Notes: a model not told the origin generated them from the sequence alone. Shown: positions 15,569 through 26,724, counted from the stretch's first letter. The stretch: 35,587 nt of DNA from Colwellia sp. D2M02 (GCF_018860755.1 NZ_JAHKPW010000043.1:1-35587); one strand, 5' to 3'. Program-made: numbers and translations.

Positions 15569-17104
15569 ATGATGATCTCTTCGATAAAAAAAAATGCCTT
15601 ATTATTGACAACTATTGCTAGTGCTAATTTAGTGATGGTTTTTCCCGCGGTGGCTGAGCCATGGATTGACACCTCTGATATTTATTTAAAAGCTAATATT
15701 CAATTACTAGCCGATTCTGGTCATATTGTTACGCCAGTCACTACCTACCCTTTGATGTGGCATGATATTAATCGCGATATTAAGTCAGTGACGGTGAGCC
15801 ACTTAACTGATAGTCAAAAAGAAGCCTACTACTATATTAAGCACCAATTTAACTTAGCTAACCGTAATCAGACACGTGTTAAAGCGCAACTAGGTATTGA
15901 AGACACGCGTTTTACTAGTTTCGGTGAGACCTATCGGGATACCAATAGTTTACAAGTACAAACCTCTACTATGATTGGTAACTTTGCAACTAACGTTTCA
16001 TTTAGTTATTACGCAAATGCCGATGAAAACCAAGATAAAGAACGCTGGGATAACACTTATGCTGCCGCTTTTTTTGGTAATTGGGTTATTGCAGCTGGCA
16101 AACAAGACCGTTGGTTTGGCCCAAGCTGGGACAGTAGTTTAAGCTTGAGTAATAATGCGCGTCCAATGACAGCGGTTTCGTTAACCCGTAAATCGGCTGA
16201 GGCATTTACTATTCCTTTTACCGAGTTTGACATTCCTTGGACAATCACCACTTTTATGGGAAAAATGGATGATAGTCGCGTTATTGATGACGCGCTTTTA
16301 TGGGGCTTTCGCTTTAACTTCAAACCATTCACTAACTTAGAAATTGGTATTACCCGTATAGCTCAATGGGGTGGCAAAGACCGACCACAAGATTTAGGCA
16401 CCTTTTGGAATTTATTAATTGGTAAAGATAACTGTTCAGCTGGCGGTTTAGACTGTAGCGCAGAGCAAGAGCCAGGTAACCAACAAGCTGGCTTTGATGC
16501 GCGCTATTCTTTTAACCTTTTTGATACGCCTCTTGCACTTTACGGACAATATTTTGCTGAAGATGGTGATAACTCAAGTAGTTGGAGTATGGTAACTAAA
16601 GCTAAATATCAAGGTGGGGTTGATATGCATATCAACTTATTTTCGCTACCAACTACGGCTTATATTGAATATACCGACACCTACCAAATTTGCGAAACCC
16701 TCAATGGCAGAGCCGATATTGGCGATTGTTATTACGAACACCATATTTATAAAACAGGTATGCGTTATGAGGGAAGAACATTAGGTAATTTATATGATAA
16801 CGATGCTAAAACAGTTGTTGTAGGTGCTATTTCTCAATTAGGTGCAAATACTCGTATGACGACTAAATTTCGCTACCTTGACTTAAATTACGATAACCAC
16901 GATAAAGCCCCAACAAACCCACTTATTGGTAACCCATTAACCGCTGTTTCTGAAAAAATGTATATGTTATCTGGCAACTTACAACATAGCTATCAACAAT
17001 GGCGTTTCACTTTAGGGGTTGATGTTAGTCGTTCAAGTTTTGTTGACACCAGTATGAATAATAATGAGGTCAACGCATCTTTAACTATAGAGTATAATTT
17101 ATAA
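15569..17104 (+). CDS. Wzi-family capsule assembly outer-membrane protein
   Basis: A 511-residue protein with a signal peptide (MMISSIKKNALLLTT to cleavage after VAEP or AVA), then a short helical lead (DTSDIYLKANIQLLADSG) and many alternating amphipathic strands ending in an aromatic-rich terminus (ASLTIEYNL), as in an outer-membrane beta barrel. The pattern and length fit the Wzi family, which holds capsular polysaccharide at the cell surface. CKAGG-like Cys residues appear in an extracellular-looking insert (NCSAGGLDCSAEQ). Divergent from the glycerophosphotransferase-like gene across a 251-bp gap that has TTGAAC (15470-15475) and TATGAA (15494-15499) as a possible promoter and nothing else clear. 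Confidence 0.85.
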   Translation: MMISSIKKNALLLTTIASANLVMVFPAVAEPWIDTSDIYLKANIQLLADSGHIVTPVTTYPLMWHDINRDIKSVTVSHLTDSQKEAYYYIKHQFNLANRNQTRVKAQLGIEDTRFTSFGETYRDTNSLQVQTSTMIGNFATNVSFSYYANADENQDKERWDNTYAAAFFGNWVIAAGKQDRWFGPSWDSSLSLSNNARPMTAVSLTRKSAEAFTIPFTEFDIPWTITTFMGKMDDSRVIDDALLWGFRFNFKPFTNLEIGITRIAQWGGKDRPQDLGTFWNLLIGKDNCSAGGLDCSAEQEPGNQQAGFDARYSFNLFDTPLALYGQYFAEDGDNSSSWSMVTKAKYQGGVDMHINLFSLPTTAYIEYTDTYQICETLNGRADIGDCYYEHHIYKTGMRYEGRTLGNLYDNDAKTVVVGAISQLGANTRMTTKFRYLDLNYDNHDKAPTNPLIGNPLTAVSEKMYMLSGNLQHSYQQWRFTLGVDVSRSSFVDTSMNNNEVNASLTIEYNL

Positions 17105-17158
17105 CGGCTAATCCGCGCGCTATAAAAGAATATGAACTAAATTAGACGATTAAAGCTA

Positions 17159-17188
17159 TTGACACTTATTGAGTAAATGCGCTATTAA
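17159..17188 (+). promoter_or_regulatory. leuL: Candidate leu operon promoter
   Basis: TTGACA (17159-17164) followed after 18 bases by TATTAA (17183-17188) predicts a start near 17195 and a leader of about 90 bases before leuL. A small hairpin TCGCT-TT-AGCGA (17209-17220) lies early in that leader. A closer promoter cannot be excluded. Confidence 0.4.
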
Positions 17189-17283
17189 TATACCACTGAA
17201 TAAATCTCTCGCTTTAGCGAATATTTATTAAATTATTTTCAGATTAATTACTTGCTGTATCAATTAACAATAAAAACTAACCA

Positions 17284-17346
17284 ATGACTAGATTAATTAA
17301 ACATACATCACTCAACCTCTTGCTCGCACTTAACATGCGCGGCTAG
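17284..17346 (+). CDS. leuL: leu operon leader peptide
   Basis: A 20-codon frame, ATG to TAG, with six leucines (residues 4, 10, 12, 13, 14, 16), ending in NMRG. Translation of this peptide senses charged tRNA-Leu: stalling on the cluster CTC AAC CTC TTG CTC GCA CTT should favour read-through of the terminator at 17409. GCGCGG at the end of the peptide (17337-17342) can pair with CCGCGC (17413-17418), the left arm of the terminator, as the antiterminator. A ribosome at the stop codon would cover GCGCGG and let the terminator form. No strong Shine-Dalgarno is seen. Confidence 0.85.
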   Translation: MTRLIKHTSLNLLLALNMRG

Positions 17347-17408
17347 ATTTTTGTTGTTTATTTACTAGATTCTCTTTCGAGAAATACATACAAGTAAAAA
17401 GAAAATAA

Positions 17409-17438
17409 AAACCCGCGCTAACTAACGCGGGTTTTTTT
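17409..17438 (+). terminator. leu attenuator terminator
   Basis: AAACCCGCG (17409-17417) pairs with CGCGGGTTT (17426-17434) around CTAACTAA, followed by T at 17432-17438. It is an intrinsic terminator upstream of leuA and downstream of the leucine-rich leader. A small pause-type hairpin, TTCTC-TTTC-GAGAA (17370-17383), lies between leader and terminator. Confidence 0.9.
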
Positions 17439-17460
17439 ACGTCTATGCGTTCGTTAGCTT

Positions 17461-17497
17461 AACTAATACCAAACGGATTAATTAGTTCGATTGGTAT
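17461..17497 (+). repeat. Interleaved inverted repeats before leuA
   Basis: AACTAAT (17461-17467) pairs with ATTAGTT (17481-17487), and ATACCAA (17466-17472) pairs with TTGGTAT (17491-17497). The arms alternate, so both stems together would make a pseudoknot-like shape. It lies in the 100 bases between the attenuator and leuA. Confidence 0.6.
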
Positions 17498-17538
17498 AGA
17501 GACACACAGTACAGATCAAATATTTTAAAGGACACCAG

Positions 17539-19101
17539 ATGAGCATCATAGAAACACCTAACGACAACGTCATTATTTTTGATACTACGTTACGCGATGG
17601 CGAGCAAGCCTTAAATGCAAGTTTATCAGTACACGAGAAACTACAAATTGCCTTAGCCATTGAGCGCTTAGGAGTTGATGTAATGGAAGTAGGTTTTCCA
17701 GTATCATCACCTGGTGATTTTGATTCAGTACAGCAAATAGCCCGTACCATTAAAAACGCCCGCGTGTGCGGCTTAGCTCGCGCTGTTGAAGCAGATATTG
17801 ATGCTTGTGGTCAAGCGCTAAAGGTTGCCGATCAATTTCGTATTCATACCTTTATTTCAACTTCTGATGTTCATGTACAACAAAAACTACGTAAAGAGTT
17901 TTCTGACGTTGAAGCTATGGCTGTTCATGCGGTAAAACATGCACGTAAATATACCGACGATGTTGAGTTTTCATGTGAAGATGCTGGTCGTACACCAATC
18001 GACAATTTATGCCGCATGGTAGAAAGCGCGATTAAAGCGGGGGCGACTACAGTAAATATTCCAGATACCGTGGGTTATACCCTACCTTTTGAGTTTCAAG
18101 GTATTATTACGAATTTATTTAACCGCGTACCTAATATTGATCAAGCCGTAATTTCGGTACATTGTCATAACGACTTAGGCTTAGCTGTTGCTAACTCAAT
18201 GGCAGCAGTACAAGCAGGTGCTCGTCAAATTGAATGTACTATTAACGGTATTGGTGAGCGCGCTGGTAACTGTTCATTAGAAGAAGTAGCGATGATCATG
18301 AAAACCCGTCAAGCATTATTAGGGGTTTCAACTAACATCAACCATCAAGAAATTGCCCGTGTATCAAAGTTAGTTAGTACGGTATGTAATATGCCGGTAC
18401 AACTTAACAAAGCTATTGTCGGTGGTAACGCCTTTAGTCATTCTTCAGGTATTCACCAAGACGGCATGTTAAAGGCGAGTAATACCTATGAAATTATGAC
18501 ACCAGAAAGTGTCGGTATTGCTAAAACCAAGTTAAACCTAACCTCTCGCAGCGGTCGCCATGTAATTAAGCACCGTATGGAAAGCTTAGGTTACCAAGAA
18601 ACTGATTATGACATTGAACAGTTATACGCAGACTTTTTAGCCTTAGCCGACAAAAAAGGCCAAGTGTTTGATGATGACTTAGAAGCGATGTTATTTAAAT
18701 TACAACAACAAGACTTACAAGATCATTACGTTATTGAGCAAATCAACGTCCACGCTGGTAGTGGCGATTTTTCAACGGCAAGCATTAAATTAGCTTCGGG
18801 TGGTGAGTCACAAATTGTTTCGGCAACGGGTAATGGCCCTGTTGACTCATTATACCGCGCAATTAAACAAGCAGTTGATATCGACTTTGAAGTTACAGAT
18901 TACAAAATTTCCAATAAAGGCTCAGGTGAAGATGGTTTAGGCCAAGCTGACTTAGTCATTACATGGCAAGAGCGAAACTTTCATGGTTACGGCTTAGAAA
19001 CTGATGTTATTCAAGCATCAGGACAAGCACTAATTCATGCGTTAAATAGTATTCGCCGCGCCATGACCATTGCTGATTTGAAGTCAGCAAAACAAGCATA
19101 G
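17539..19101 (+). CDS. leuA: 2-isopropylmalate synthase
   Basis: Catalyses the first committed step of leucine synthesis: acetyl-CoA plus 2-oxoisovalerate to 2-isopropylmalate, in the cytoplasm. The catalytic TIM barrel opens with [11 protein letters not shown] (about residues 12-22, metal and substrate site). It contains [13 protein letters not shown] (metal His pair) and NGIGERAGN. The C-terminal regulatory domain (about 390-520) binds leucine for feedback inhibition. At 520 residues it has the usual length. AAAGGACACC just before the ATG is a fair ribosome site. First gene of leuABCD, behind the leuL attenuator. Confidence 0.97.
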   Translation: MSIIETPNDNVIIFDTTLRDGEQALNASLSVHEKLQIALAIERLGVDVMEVGFPVSSPGDFDSVQQIARTIKNARVCGLARAVEADIDACGQALKVADQFRIHTFISTSDVHVQQKLRKEFSDVEAMAVHAVKHARKYTDDVEFSCEDAGRTPIDNLCRMVESAIKAGATTVNIPDTVGYTLPFEFQGIITNLFNRVPNIDQAVISVHCHNDLGLAVANSMAAVQAGARQIECTINGIGERAGNCSLEEVAMIMKTRQALLGVSTNINHQEIARVSKLVSTVCNMPVQLNKAIVGGNAFSHSSGIHQDGMLKASNTYEIMTPESVGIAKTKLNLTSRSGRHVIKHRMESLGYQETDYDIEQLYADFLALADKKGQVFDDDLEAMLFKLQQQDLQDHYVIEQINVHAGSGDFSTASIKLASGGESQIVSATGNGPVDSLYRAIKQAVDIDFEVTDYKISNKGSGEDGLGQADLVITWQERNFHGYGLETDVIQASGQALIHALNSIRRAMTIADLKSAKQA

Positions 19102-19122
19102 TTATATAAAAGAATTAAATAA

Positions 19123-20238
<1,116 letters not shown>

Positions 20239-21654
20239 ATGAGCAACGCCACACCTAAAACCATGTATGAAAAATTATGGCAAACTCACTTAGTCGAAGA
20301 AAAAGCGGGTGAAACACCGTTACTTTATGTTGATCGTCATTTAATTCATGAAGTGACTTCGCCACAAGCTTTTGCCAACTTACGTTTTCATAATCGCCAA
20401 GTACGTCATCCTGAACGTACTATTGCGACCATGGATCATAATATTTCAACGCGTTCAATTAAAATTGACGCTGCAGGTGAAGGCGCAGCAAATCAATTAC
20501 GCGCATTAGAAAAAAACTGTAAAGAATTTGGCATTCAACTCTTTGGTATGGGTCATAAAAACCAAGGTATTGCCCACGTTATGGGGCCTGAGTTAGGTTT
20601 AACGTTACCAGGTACTATTATTGTTTGTGGTGACTCACATACCGCAACTCACGGTGCTTTTGGCGCACTAGCCTTTGGTATCGGTACTTCAGAAGTTGAA
20701 CATGTTTTTGCTACGCAAACCTTGCGTCAAAACAAAGCAAAAACGATGAAAATTCAAGTTAATGGTCACGTTGGTGCAGGCATTAGCGCTAAAGATATTA
20801 TCCTAGCAATTATCGGTAAAACGGGTAGTGCTGGCGCAACGGGTTATGTCGTTGAATACTGTGGTGAAGCCATTGAAGCGTTAAGTATGGAAGAGCGCAT
20901 GACAGTCTGTAACATGAGTATTGAATTTGGCGCAAAAGCAGGCTTAATTGCACCAGATCAAACCACGTTTGATTATGTTAAAGGTAAAGAATACGCACCT
21001 AAAGGCGAAGTATTTGAGCAAGCCGTGATCGACTGGAAAAACTTACGCTCTGATGCTGACGCTGTTTTTGATACGGTCATCACCCTTGAAGCTAAAGACA
21101 TTAAAGCACAAGTAACATGGGGAACTAATCCAGGACAAGTAGTTAGCGTTGACGGTAGCGTACCTTCGCCAGATAACTTTAGTGATCCGGTTGAACAAGA
21201 GTCTTGTAAGCAAGCACTTGAGTACATGGATTTAAAAGCGGGTACCAAAATAACAGACATCCAAGTAAACAAAGTATTTATTGGCTCTTGTACAAACTCG
21301 CGTATTGAAGATTTACGTGCTGCAGCAAGCATTGTGCAACGCTACCAAGGTCAAAAAGTTGTAGCTAACGTTGATGCTATTATCGTTCCGGGCTCATACC
21401 GTGTAAAAGAACAAGCTGAAAAAGAAGGCTTAGATAAAGTATTTACTGACGCAGGTTTTGAGTGGCGCTTACCCGGTTGCTCTATGTGTTTAGGCATGAA
21501 CGATGACGTACTTGGCGCAGGTGATCGTTGTGCTTCGACCAGTAACCGTAACTTTGAAGGTCGCCAAGGTCGAGGTTCTCGTACACACTTAGTTAGCCCT
21601 GAAATGGCTGCTGCTGCTGCAATCACTGGTCACTTTGTTGATTTAAACGCATAA
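20239..21654 (+). CDS. leuC: 3-isopropylmalate dehydratase large subunit
   Basis: The large subunit of isopropylmalate isomerase, an aconitase-family enzyme with a 4Fe-4S cluster that moves the hydroxyl from C2 to C3. The family stretches are [33 protein letters not shown], and the cluster ligands in IGSCTNSR (one Cys) and [10 protein letters not shown] (two Cys). At 471 residues it is standard. The enzyme needs LeuD, encoded 74 bp downstream. Confidence 0.97.
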   Translation: MSNATPKTMYEKLWQTHLVEEKAGETPLLYVDRHLIHEVTSPQAFANLRFHNRQVRHPERTIATMDHNISTRSIKIDAAGEGAANQLRALEKNCKEFGIQLFGMGHKNQGIAHVMGPELGLTLPGTIIVCGDSHTATHGAFGALAFGIGTSEVEHVFATQTLRQNKAKTMKIQVNGHVGAGISAKDIILAIIGKTGSAGATGYVVEYCGEAIEALSMEERMTVCNMSIEFGAKAGLIAPDQTTFDYVKGKEYAPKGEVFEQAVIDWKNLRSDADAVFDTVITLEAKDIKAQVTWGTNPGQVVSVDGSVPSPDNFSDPVEQESCKQALEYMDLKAGTKITDIQVNKVFIGSCTNSRIEDLRAAASIVQRYQGQKVVANVDAIIVPGSYRVKEQAEKEGLDKVFTDAGFEWRLPGCSMCLGMNDDVLGAGDRCASTSNRNFEGRQGRGSRTHLVSPEMAAAAAITGHFVDLNA

Positions 21655-21667
21655 CAATTGTCTTTTT

Positions 21668-21690
21668 GCTATTTAATTGCATCAAATAGC
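21668..21690 (+). other. leuC-leuD intercistronic hairpin
   Basis: GCTATTT (21668-21674) pairs with AAATAGC (21684-21690) around a nine-base loop. There is no U-run directly after it, so it is more likely an mRNA stability or processing element than a terminator. Confidence 0.35.
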
Positions 21691-21728
21691 TTTAAGAAAT
21701 AAAGACTTAAAATTTTTTAGGAAGGCAA

Positions 21729-22340
21729 ATGGAAAAATTTAACACTCATACTGGCTTGGTTGTGCCATTAGATATCGCTAACGTTGATACCGATCAAATC
21801 ATCCCAAAGCAATTTTTACAAAAAACTGAACGTGTTGGCTTTGGTGTTCACTTATTTCATGAAAGAAGATATTTAGATCATGAAGGCACACAAGTGAATC
21901 CTGACTTTGTTATGAACAAGCCAGAATATAAAGATGCCAGCATTTTACTCGCACGTGAAAACTTTGGTTGTGGCTCAAGTCGTGAACATGCGCCATGGGC
22001 CATTGAAGAATACGGCTTTAAGGTGATTATTGCCCCAAGCTTCGCTGATATTTTTTACGGTAACTGTATTAACATTGGCATTTTACCTATTCAACTGACT
22101 GAAGCTGAAGTTGAAGAGCTGTTTCAATTAGCGCCTAATGCACAATTAACCTTAAAGGTTGATCTACCTAACAATAAAGTAAGTTGTGTACTTGCTGACA
22201 ACTCTGTAAAAGAGTACGCTTTTTCATTAAGCGAGTTTCAACAATACAGCTTAGAAAATGGCGTAGATAGCGTGGGTTGGACATTAAATAAGCTAGATAA
22301 AATTAAAGCTTTTGAAGAGCAAATGCCTGCTTGGCAATAA
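21729..22340 (+). CDS. leuD: 3-isopropylmalate dehydratase small subunit
   Basis: The swivel-domain partner of Leu[14 protein letters not shown] near the start and [15 protein letters not shown] (about residues 75-90) are the family signatures that bind substrate carboxylates. The length of 203 residues matches the proteobacterial subunit. GGAAGG lies about five bases before the ATG. Last gene of leuABCD, closed by the hairpin at 22409. Confidence 0.97.
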   Translation: MEKFNTHTGLVVPLDIANVDTDQIIPKQFLQKTERVGFGVHLFHERRYLDHEGTQVNPDFVMNKPEYKDASILLARENFGCGSSREHAPWAIEEYGFKVIIAPSFADIFYGNCINIGILPIQLTEAEVEELFQLAPNAQLTLKVDLPNNKVSCVLADNSVKEYAFSLSEFQQYSLENGVDSVGWTLNKLDKIKAFEEQMPAWQ

Positions 22341-22408
22341 AGTGTAAGTTAACTGCCTGAGCTCAAGCTTTCTAACGATATCGCTATATCTGTCATAAAG
22401 CTATAAAT

Positions 22409-22440
22409 AAACCCCAAGTACAATACTGTTCTTGGGGTTT
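22409..22440. terminator. Bidirectional terminator after leuD and the response-regulator gene
   Basis: AAACCCCAAG (22409-22418) pairs with CTTGGGGTTT (22431-22440) around a 12-base loop. The tail is better on the minus strand (TTTATTTATAG), so it may mainly end the minus-strand signalling operon while also closing leuABCD. Confidence 0.75.
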
Positions 22441-22475
22441 ACTTTATGCGTTCATTTATCATCAAAACACCATAT

Positions 22476-24692
22476 TTATAAGGCTTTATCTATAATTTCA
22501 AGTACAGGCATCGGCTTGAAGTAGAAAAAACCTTGGGCGATATCAACATCATATTGAGTTAGCAAGTCAACCTGCTCTTGTGTTTCAACCCCTTCTACTA
22601 CCACCTTTTTACTCAAGTCATTGCAAATTTGCAGCATACCTTTTAGCAATGCTAATGCACTACGATCTTCGGTTATATAGCTGATAAAGGCGCGATCTAT
22701 TTTGATCACATCAAGCGGTAGCTTTAATAAGTAAGCAAGTGACGAATAACCCGCACCAAAATCATCAAGACACAGTACAAAGCCTAGTTCTTTTAACGAG
22801 TTCAAGTGTAAAATAGCCATGTCACTTCGTACTAATGAGTTTTCGGTTATCTCTAACTCTATACGACTCAAGTCGGCACTTTCTTCTTTAATTATTTTTT
22901 TCAGCTCATCAATAAAATCATGGTGGTGTAATGAATTAGCTGAAATATTCACTGAAATTGGTTTCGTAATTTGTGGGTAATCTTTAACAATATTTAAAGC
23001 GCTACGAAATACGTACATATCCAATTCGAAATATAACCCTGCTTGCTCTACTACTGGAATAAAAGCATTAGGTGGCACTAAACCTTTCTGCGGATGCTGC
23101 CAGCGTATTAATGCCTCATAACCAACAACATCACCTGTTTTCATTGATGTTTTCGGTTGTAACATTAAAAACAGTTCATTATAGGCAAGTGCTTTCCTAA
23201 ACTCGGCTAAAATACCTAAACGATGAATGGTTTCTTCCTCAAATTTAGGTTCAAAGGATTGCGCCATACCGCGTTTACTTTCTTTTGCCACTTTCAATGC
23301 CATTTTAGCGTGACGAATAAGCATATCAGCATCAAAATCATCATCAGCATTACAATTAGCCTCACCTAAGGTCACCCCTAAACGCATTGAACTACTGCCT
23401 AATACAAACGGTCGAGAACATTCAACAATCAATTGCTTGAGCTGCCATGTTGAGTCAGCTATCAATACGGCGAAAACATCTGAATGTAAACGAGCAATAC
23501 TGGCATTTTTATAAAAAACTCTTTTCAAAACTGAAACCATAGAAATAAGAACATCGTTACCGAATTCAAATCCCAGGCTATCGACAATATCGTGAAAATA
23601 ATCAATATCAATAATATATAAACTTAAAGAGCTTTTAGCTTTCGAGCGTACTTCTCGAGCAAAGTGAATAAGCCCTTCTCTGTTGTAGGCATCTGTTAAT
23701 GAATCGTAATAAGCTGACCTGTTTAAGTGAGTAAAAAACTTAGCATTTTCTAAGCCAATCGCAATATTCAAGCAGAAAACTTTAAGTAACTCTTCATCAA
23801 TATCTGATAGATCTAATGTGCCTTCAATAACAACAACCCCTTGCCAATTTGAAGGCGTCGCTAAATAAAGCGCACTAATTTTATCCTCTAAGATATGATG
23901 TTTTTTCTCGAGTGCTTGCTGCGCAAGTTGAGGCGCGACGCCAGATAATTCTTCGTATATATCTTTACCAAACAGTTCATCATATTGGCTTGTTGCCGCA
24001 ACCACTAGAAAGCTATCATTTGTAGACTTTTCTATCGCAAAAGGACCATTAAGTGGCCTTTGTGAAACACAAAATATCCCTTGAGAGGTGAGGTTAAATA
24101 GGGCATTCATTTGCTGTAGAACACCACTAGCAAACTCATGAATAGAGCGTTCTTTCATTAAACTCGCTGAAGCATGAATTACATTTTTCAAACCACTTTT
24201 TGAGTCTTCTAATGCTTGTAAGTGACTAAATGATCGTATTGCAGTAGCAATAGATGTAAATAGCTTGTCACGTGTTAACTCACTTTTAGTTTTGTAATCA
24301 TTAATTTCATACTGGGTAATAATTTCTTCTTCAGGTGCATAACCTGGTTGTCCGGTACGGAGAATTATTTGCAAATTTGTTCGCTTCATTTCATGGCGAA
24401 TTCGTTGAGCTAAAACCAAACCTGCATCTGAGCTTTCCATAACGACATCCAGTAAAACTACAGCACAATCGGGGTGTTCTTCAAGCAGTTTGTAGCCTTC
24501 TTCACCACTATAGGCACTAATAAACTTAACATTTCGTCCTTGAATTTTTGTATTGGCTAAAGCAAGTTTAGTTACATCGTGCACAGATTCTTCATCGTCA
24601 ACTATAGCAATGAGCCAAGAATGCTCACTTTCTGTATTATCAATGCTCTCAGATTCATCGTCATCAATAAGATTTAAAATAAAATCACTCAT
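22476..24692 (-). CDS. Response regulator with REC, DUF3369, degenerate GGDEF and EAL domains
   Basis: A 738-residue cytoplasmic regulator that probably breaks down cyclic di-GMP. The REC domain (about 27-150) has Asp82 in VVLLDVVM as the phosphate acceptor and DDE near 32-34. A DUF3369-type sensor region (about 175-325) follows. The GGDEF domain (about 335-480) is degenerate: the active-site loop reads RLHSDVFAVL instead of R-x-GGDEF, so cyclase activity is unlikely. The EAL domain (about 495-735) keeps YEALIRW, VNIS, ELEITE, DDFGAGYSS, IKID and EGVET, all the metal and catalytic residues. AGGAAG lies six bases before the ATG. It overlaps the kinase gene by 8 bp, so they form a two-component pair. 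Confidence 0.93.
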   Translation of the reverse strand: MSDFILNLIDDDESESIDNTESEHSWLIAIVDDEESVHDVTKLALANTKIQGRNVKFISAYSGEEGYKLLEEHPDCAVVLLDVVMESSDAGLVLAQRIRHEMKRTNLQIILRTGQPGYAPEEEIITQYEINDYKTKSELTRDKLFTSIATAIRSFSHLQALEDSKSGLKNVIHASASLMKERSIHEFASGVLQQMNALFNLTSQGIFCVSQRPLNGPFAIEKSTNDSFLVVAATSQYDELFGKDIYEELSGVAPQLAQQALEKKHHILEDKISALYLATPSNWQGVVVIEGTLDLSDIDEELLKVFCLNIAIGLENAKFFTHLNRSAYYDSLTDAYNREGLIHFAREVRSKAKSSLSLYIIDIDYFHDIVDSLGFEFGNDVLISMVSVLKRVFYKNASIARLHSDVFAVLIADSTWQLKQLIVECSRPFVLGSSSMRLGVTLGEANCNADDDFDADMLIRHAKMALKVAKESKRGMAQSFEPKFEEETIHRLGILAEFRKALAYNELFLMLQPKTSMKTGDVVGYEALIRWQHPQKGLVPPNAFIPVVEQAGLYFELDMYVFRSALNIVKDYPQITKPISVNISANSLHHHDFIDELKKIIKEESADLSRIELEITENSLVRSDMAILHLNSLKELGFVLCLDDFGAGYSSLAYLLKLPLDVIKIDRAFISYITEDRSALALLKGMLQICNDLSKKVVVEGVETQEQVDLLTQYDVDIAQGFFYFKPMPVLEIIDKAL

Positions 24693-26724
24693 TGTTATCT
24701 TCCTTTTTTTCAGGTGCGATTAATGGTAATTTAATTTCAAATATTGTTCCTATCCTGCTTTCCACGTGAATGCTCCCTCCCATTAAATCACTAATAATAC
24801 TATGCACGATATTTAGCCCTAGACCTGAGCCGCCTTTACCTAGTTTTGTGGTATAAAAAGGATCAAAAAGCTTTTTAATATTCTCTTTCTCAACGCCATT
24901 ACCGTTATCAGCAAAAAGGATTTTTACTTCTCTTTTAGCTATGACGCTGAAGCGAATATGAATTTCACCTTCAGCCTTACCCTCAAAACCATGCAATACC
25001 GCATTATTAAATAAGTTAGTGATAACTTGCCCTAGTGGACCAGGAAAGCTATCCATCATAATATTTTCAGGTCCCTCTACCGACAATTTAATCCCAGTAC
25101 GTTTGATTTTATGATGTAACGTCGCAACGATTTCATTAATCGTTTCAAGTAGGTTAAATTCACGTCGTTTACTACTTGTTTGATCAACTGCCACTTGCTT
25201 AAAGCTGTGAATAAGCTCGGCAGCATCTTGTAAGGAGCTCTCCAATAAATTGACTGATTGTTGAGAGTCAGTTTCAAACTTCTCTAAAATACTTCGACTG
25301 AGTACGCCAGTTTTAACTTTGGTTAAGAACTGCTTTAAATTAGCAGACAATGTACTTGCCATCGTCACACTAACCCCTAGCGGCGTATTAATTTCGTGGG
25401 CAACCCCTGCCACTAAAGTACCTAAAGAAGCCATTTTTTCAGTAGCAACTAACTTTGATTGTGTTTCTTTTAACTGCTTGTAAGACTGCGTAGCATTGTC
25501 TCTTTCAGTAAGCAATTCTGTTTGTATTTTCTGCTCACTTGCTCGCAGTTGATCTAATTCACTTAACTCTATTTGAAAATCTTGTAAACTTGCCAAGATG
25601 TCGGTGAGCTCATCTTGACGTGTATAATTTCCAAGCTCAATATTGCGTTCCCCCCTACGTAGCTTATCTATTGCCGTTGTTACTTGAGCTAATGGGGTAA
25701 AAATAGTTTTACGCGCATAAAAAATAACACTGGTAATTAAGCCAATAATGAATAACGCCGATATGGCTAAAACTATAGAAATATTTCTCGATATTATGGA
25801 TAAATCTGTCATCGATAATTGTACTTTTTGACGGGCAGCACTTGATAACGTGTCTAGTATATCCTCTGCTACATTAAAGCTCTGGTGCTCTAAATTATCG
25901 ATTGCTTTAGTTGCAAGCGCTTTGTTATGAGTTTGGTAATGATCAAATATTTCTTTGCCTCCCTCTTTGAGTTCTAAGAATAAGCGCTCTATTTCATTAA
26001 GATAAATAACCTCTTGTGGCTTTTGTTCTAGCGGTTTTAACTTAATTAAGTAACTTTCAAACTGTAAGGCGTTATTAAAAAAACTTTGCTTAGCATTAAT
26101 ATCATCAAGAACAAAGCGATCTAAATCAGCTAGCATGTCCCCAGCCTCGTCAACCAACTCTAAATAGTATTGTACGCCTGGTAAATCATCATTAATTACA
26201 TCTAAGGGGTTATTGCTAGAGCCGACATCAGCAATTTCATCTTCTTTCATTTTGTCTAGCAATTCTTCTAATGGTTTGCCGACATTAATAAGCAAGTTAT
26301 TTATTTTTCTAGCCGCATTTCGCTCCTGCTCAGGATGATATACCTCAAAAACTTGTGAAACAGCTTGCTTTTTATGGCCTTCAACCAAGCGCATTACTTT
26401 ATCTACTTCACCGTTTTCTTTGATATTTTTTGGGATTAAATCTCGGAAACGAATAAACTCCTCATAATTGCCAAAGTATTCCTGCTGCTCTTCTTCTTCT
26501 CCTAGTAAGTACTCTAATAAATTAGAGTTCATATCACCCAACTCTTCTAACATAGCTAAGCTATTTAATGCCTCAGGTAAGTCGTAATTAACGACCTTAT
26601 CGGTTGCACTGCTAATTTGAGAACTAAGGTAAATAATCGTTGCAGAAAAAATAAGAATAACAAAAGAGATACCGACTAAAATAACATTAATTTTAGTCGC
26701 AATAGACTGGCGTTTGGTAACCAT
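24685..26724 (-). CDS. Membrane sensor histidine kinase
   Basis: Partner of the overlapping REC-EAL regulator. There is a membrane span at about 12-33, a large, helical, acidic extracytoplasmic region (about 34-310), a second span (about 314-337), a HAMP domain (about 338-390), a coiled coil, and a HisKA box with MASLGTLVAGVAHEINTPLG (His near residue 443). A HATPase domain follows with NLFNNAVLHGFEG (N box), DNGNGV (G1), FDPFYTTK and GGSGLGLNIV (G2). The frame opens with TTG at 26727, but ATG at 26724 behind TTAGG is the better start. The signal sensed is unknown; no known small-molecule domain is evident in the periplasmic part. Confidence 0.93.
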   Translation of the reverse strand: MVTKRQSIATKINVILVGISFVILIFSATIIYLSSQISSATDKVVNYDLPEALNSLAMLEELGDMNSNLLEYLLGEEEEQQEYFGNYEEFIRFRDLIPKNIKENGEVDKVMRLVEGHKKQAVSQVFEVYHPEQERNAARKINNLLINVGKPLEELLDKMKEDEIADVGSSNNPLDVINDDLPGVQYYLELVDEAGDMLADLDRFVLDDINAKQSFFNNALQFESYLIKLKPLEQKPQEVIYLNEIERLFLELKEGGKEIFDHYQTHNKALATKAIDNLEHQSFNVAEDILDTLSSAARQKVQLSMTDLSIISRNISIVLAISALFIIGLITSVIFYARKTIFTPLAQVTTAIDKLRRGERNIELGNYTRQDELTDILASLQDFQIELSELDQLRASEQKIQTELLTERDNATQSYKQLKETQSKLVATEKMASLGTLVAGVAHEINTPLGVSVTMASTLSANLKQFLTKVKTGVLSRSILEKFETDSQQSVNLLESSLQDAAELIHSFKQVAVDQTSSKRREFNLLETINEIVATLHHKIKRTGIKLSVEGPENIMMDSFPGPLGQVITNLFNNAVLHGFEGKAEGEIHIRFSVIAKREVKILFADNGNGVEKENIKKLFDPFYTTKLGKGGSGLGLNIVHSIISDLMGGSIHVESRIGTIFEIKLPLIAPEKKEDNNE

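Noticed and set aside
20973-21626. Two minus-strand open frames (119 and 91 codons) opposite leuC
   Set aside because: They lie antisense to highly conserved leuC sequence, lack ribosome sites and have shadow-like composition.
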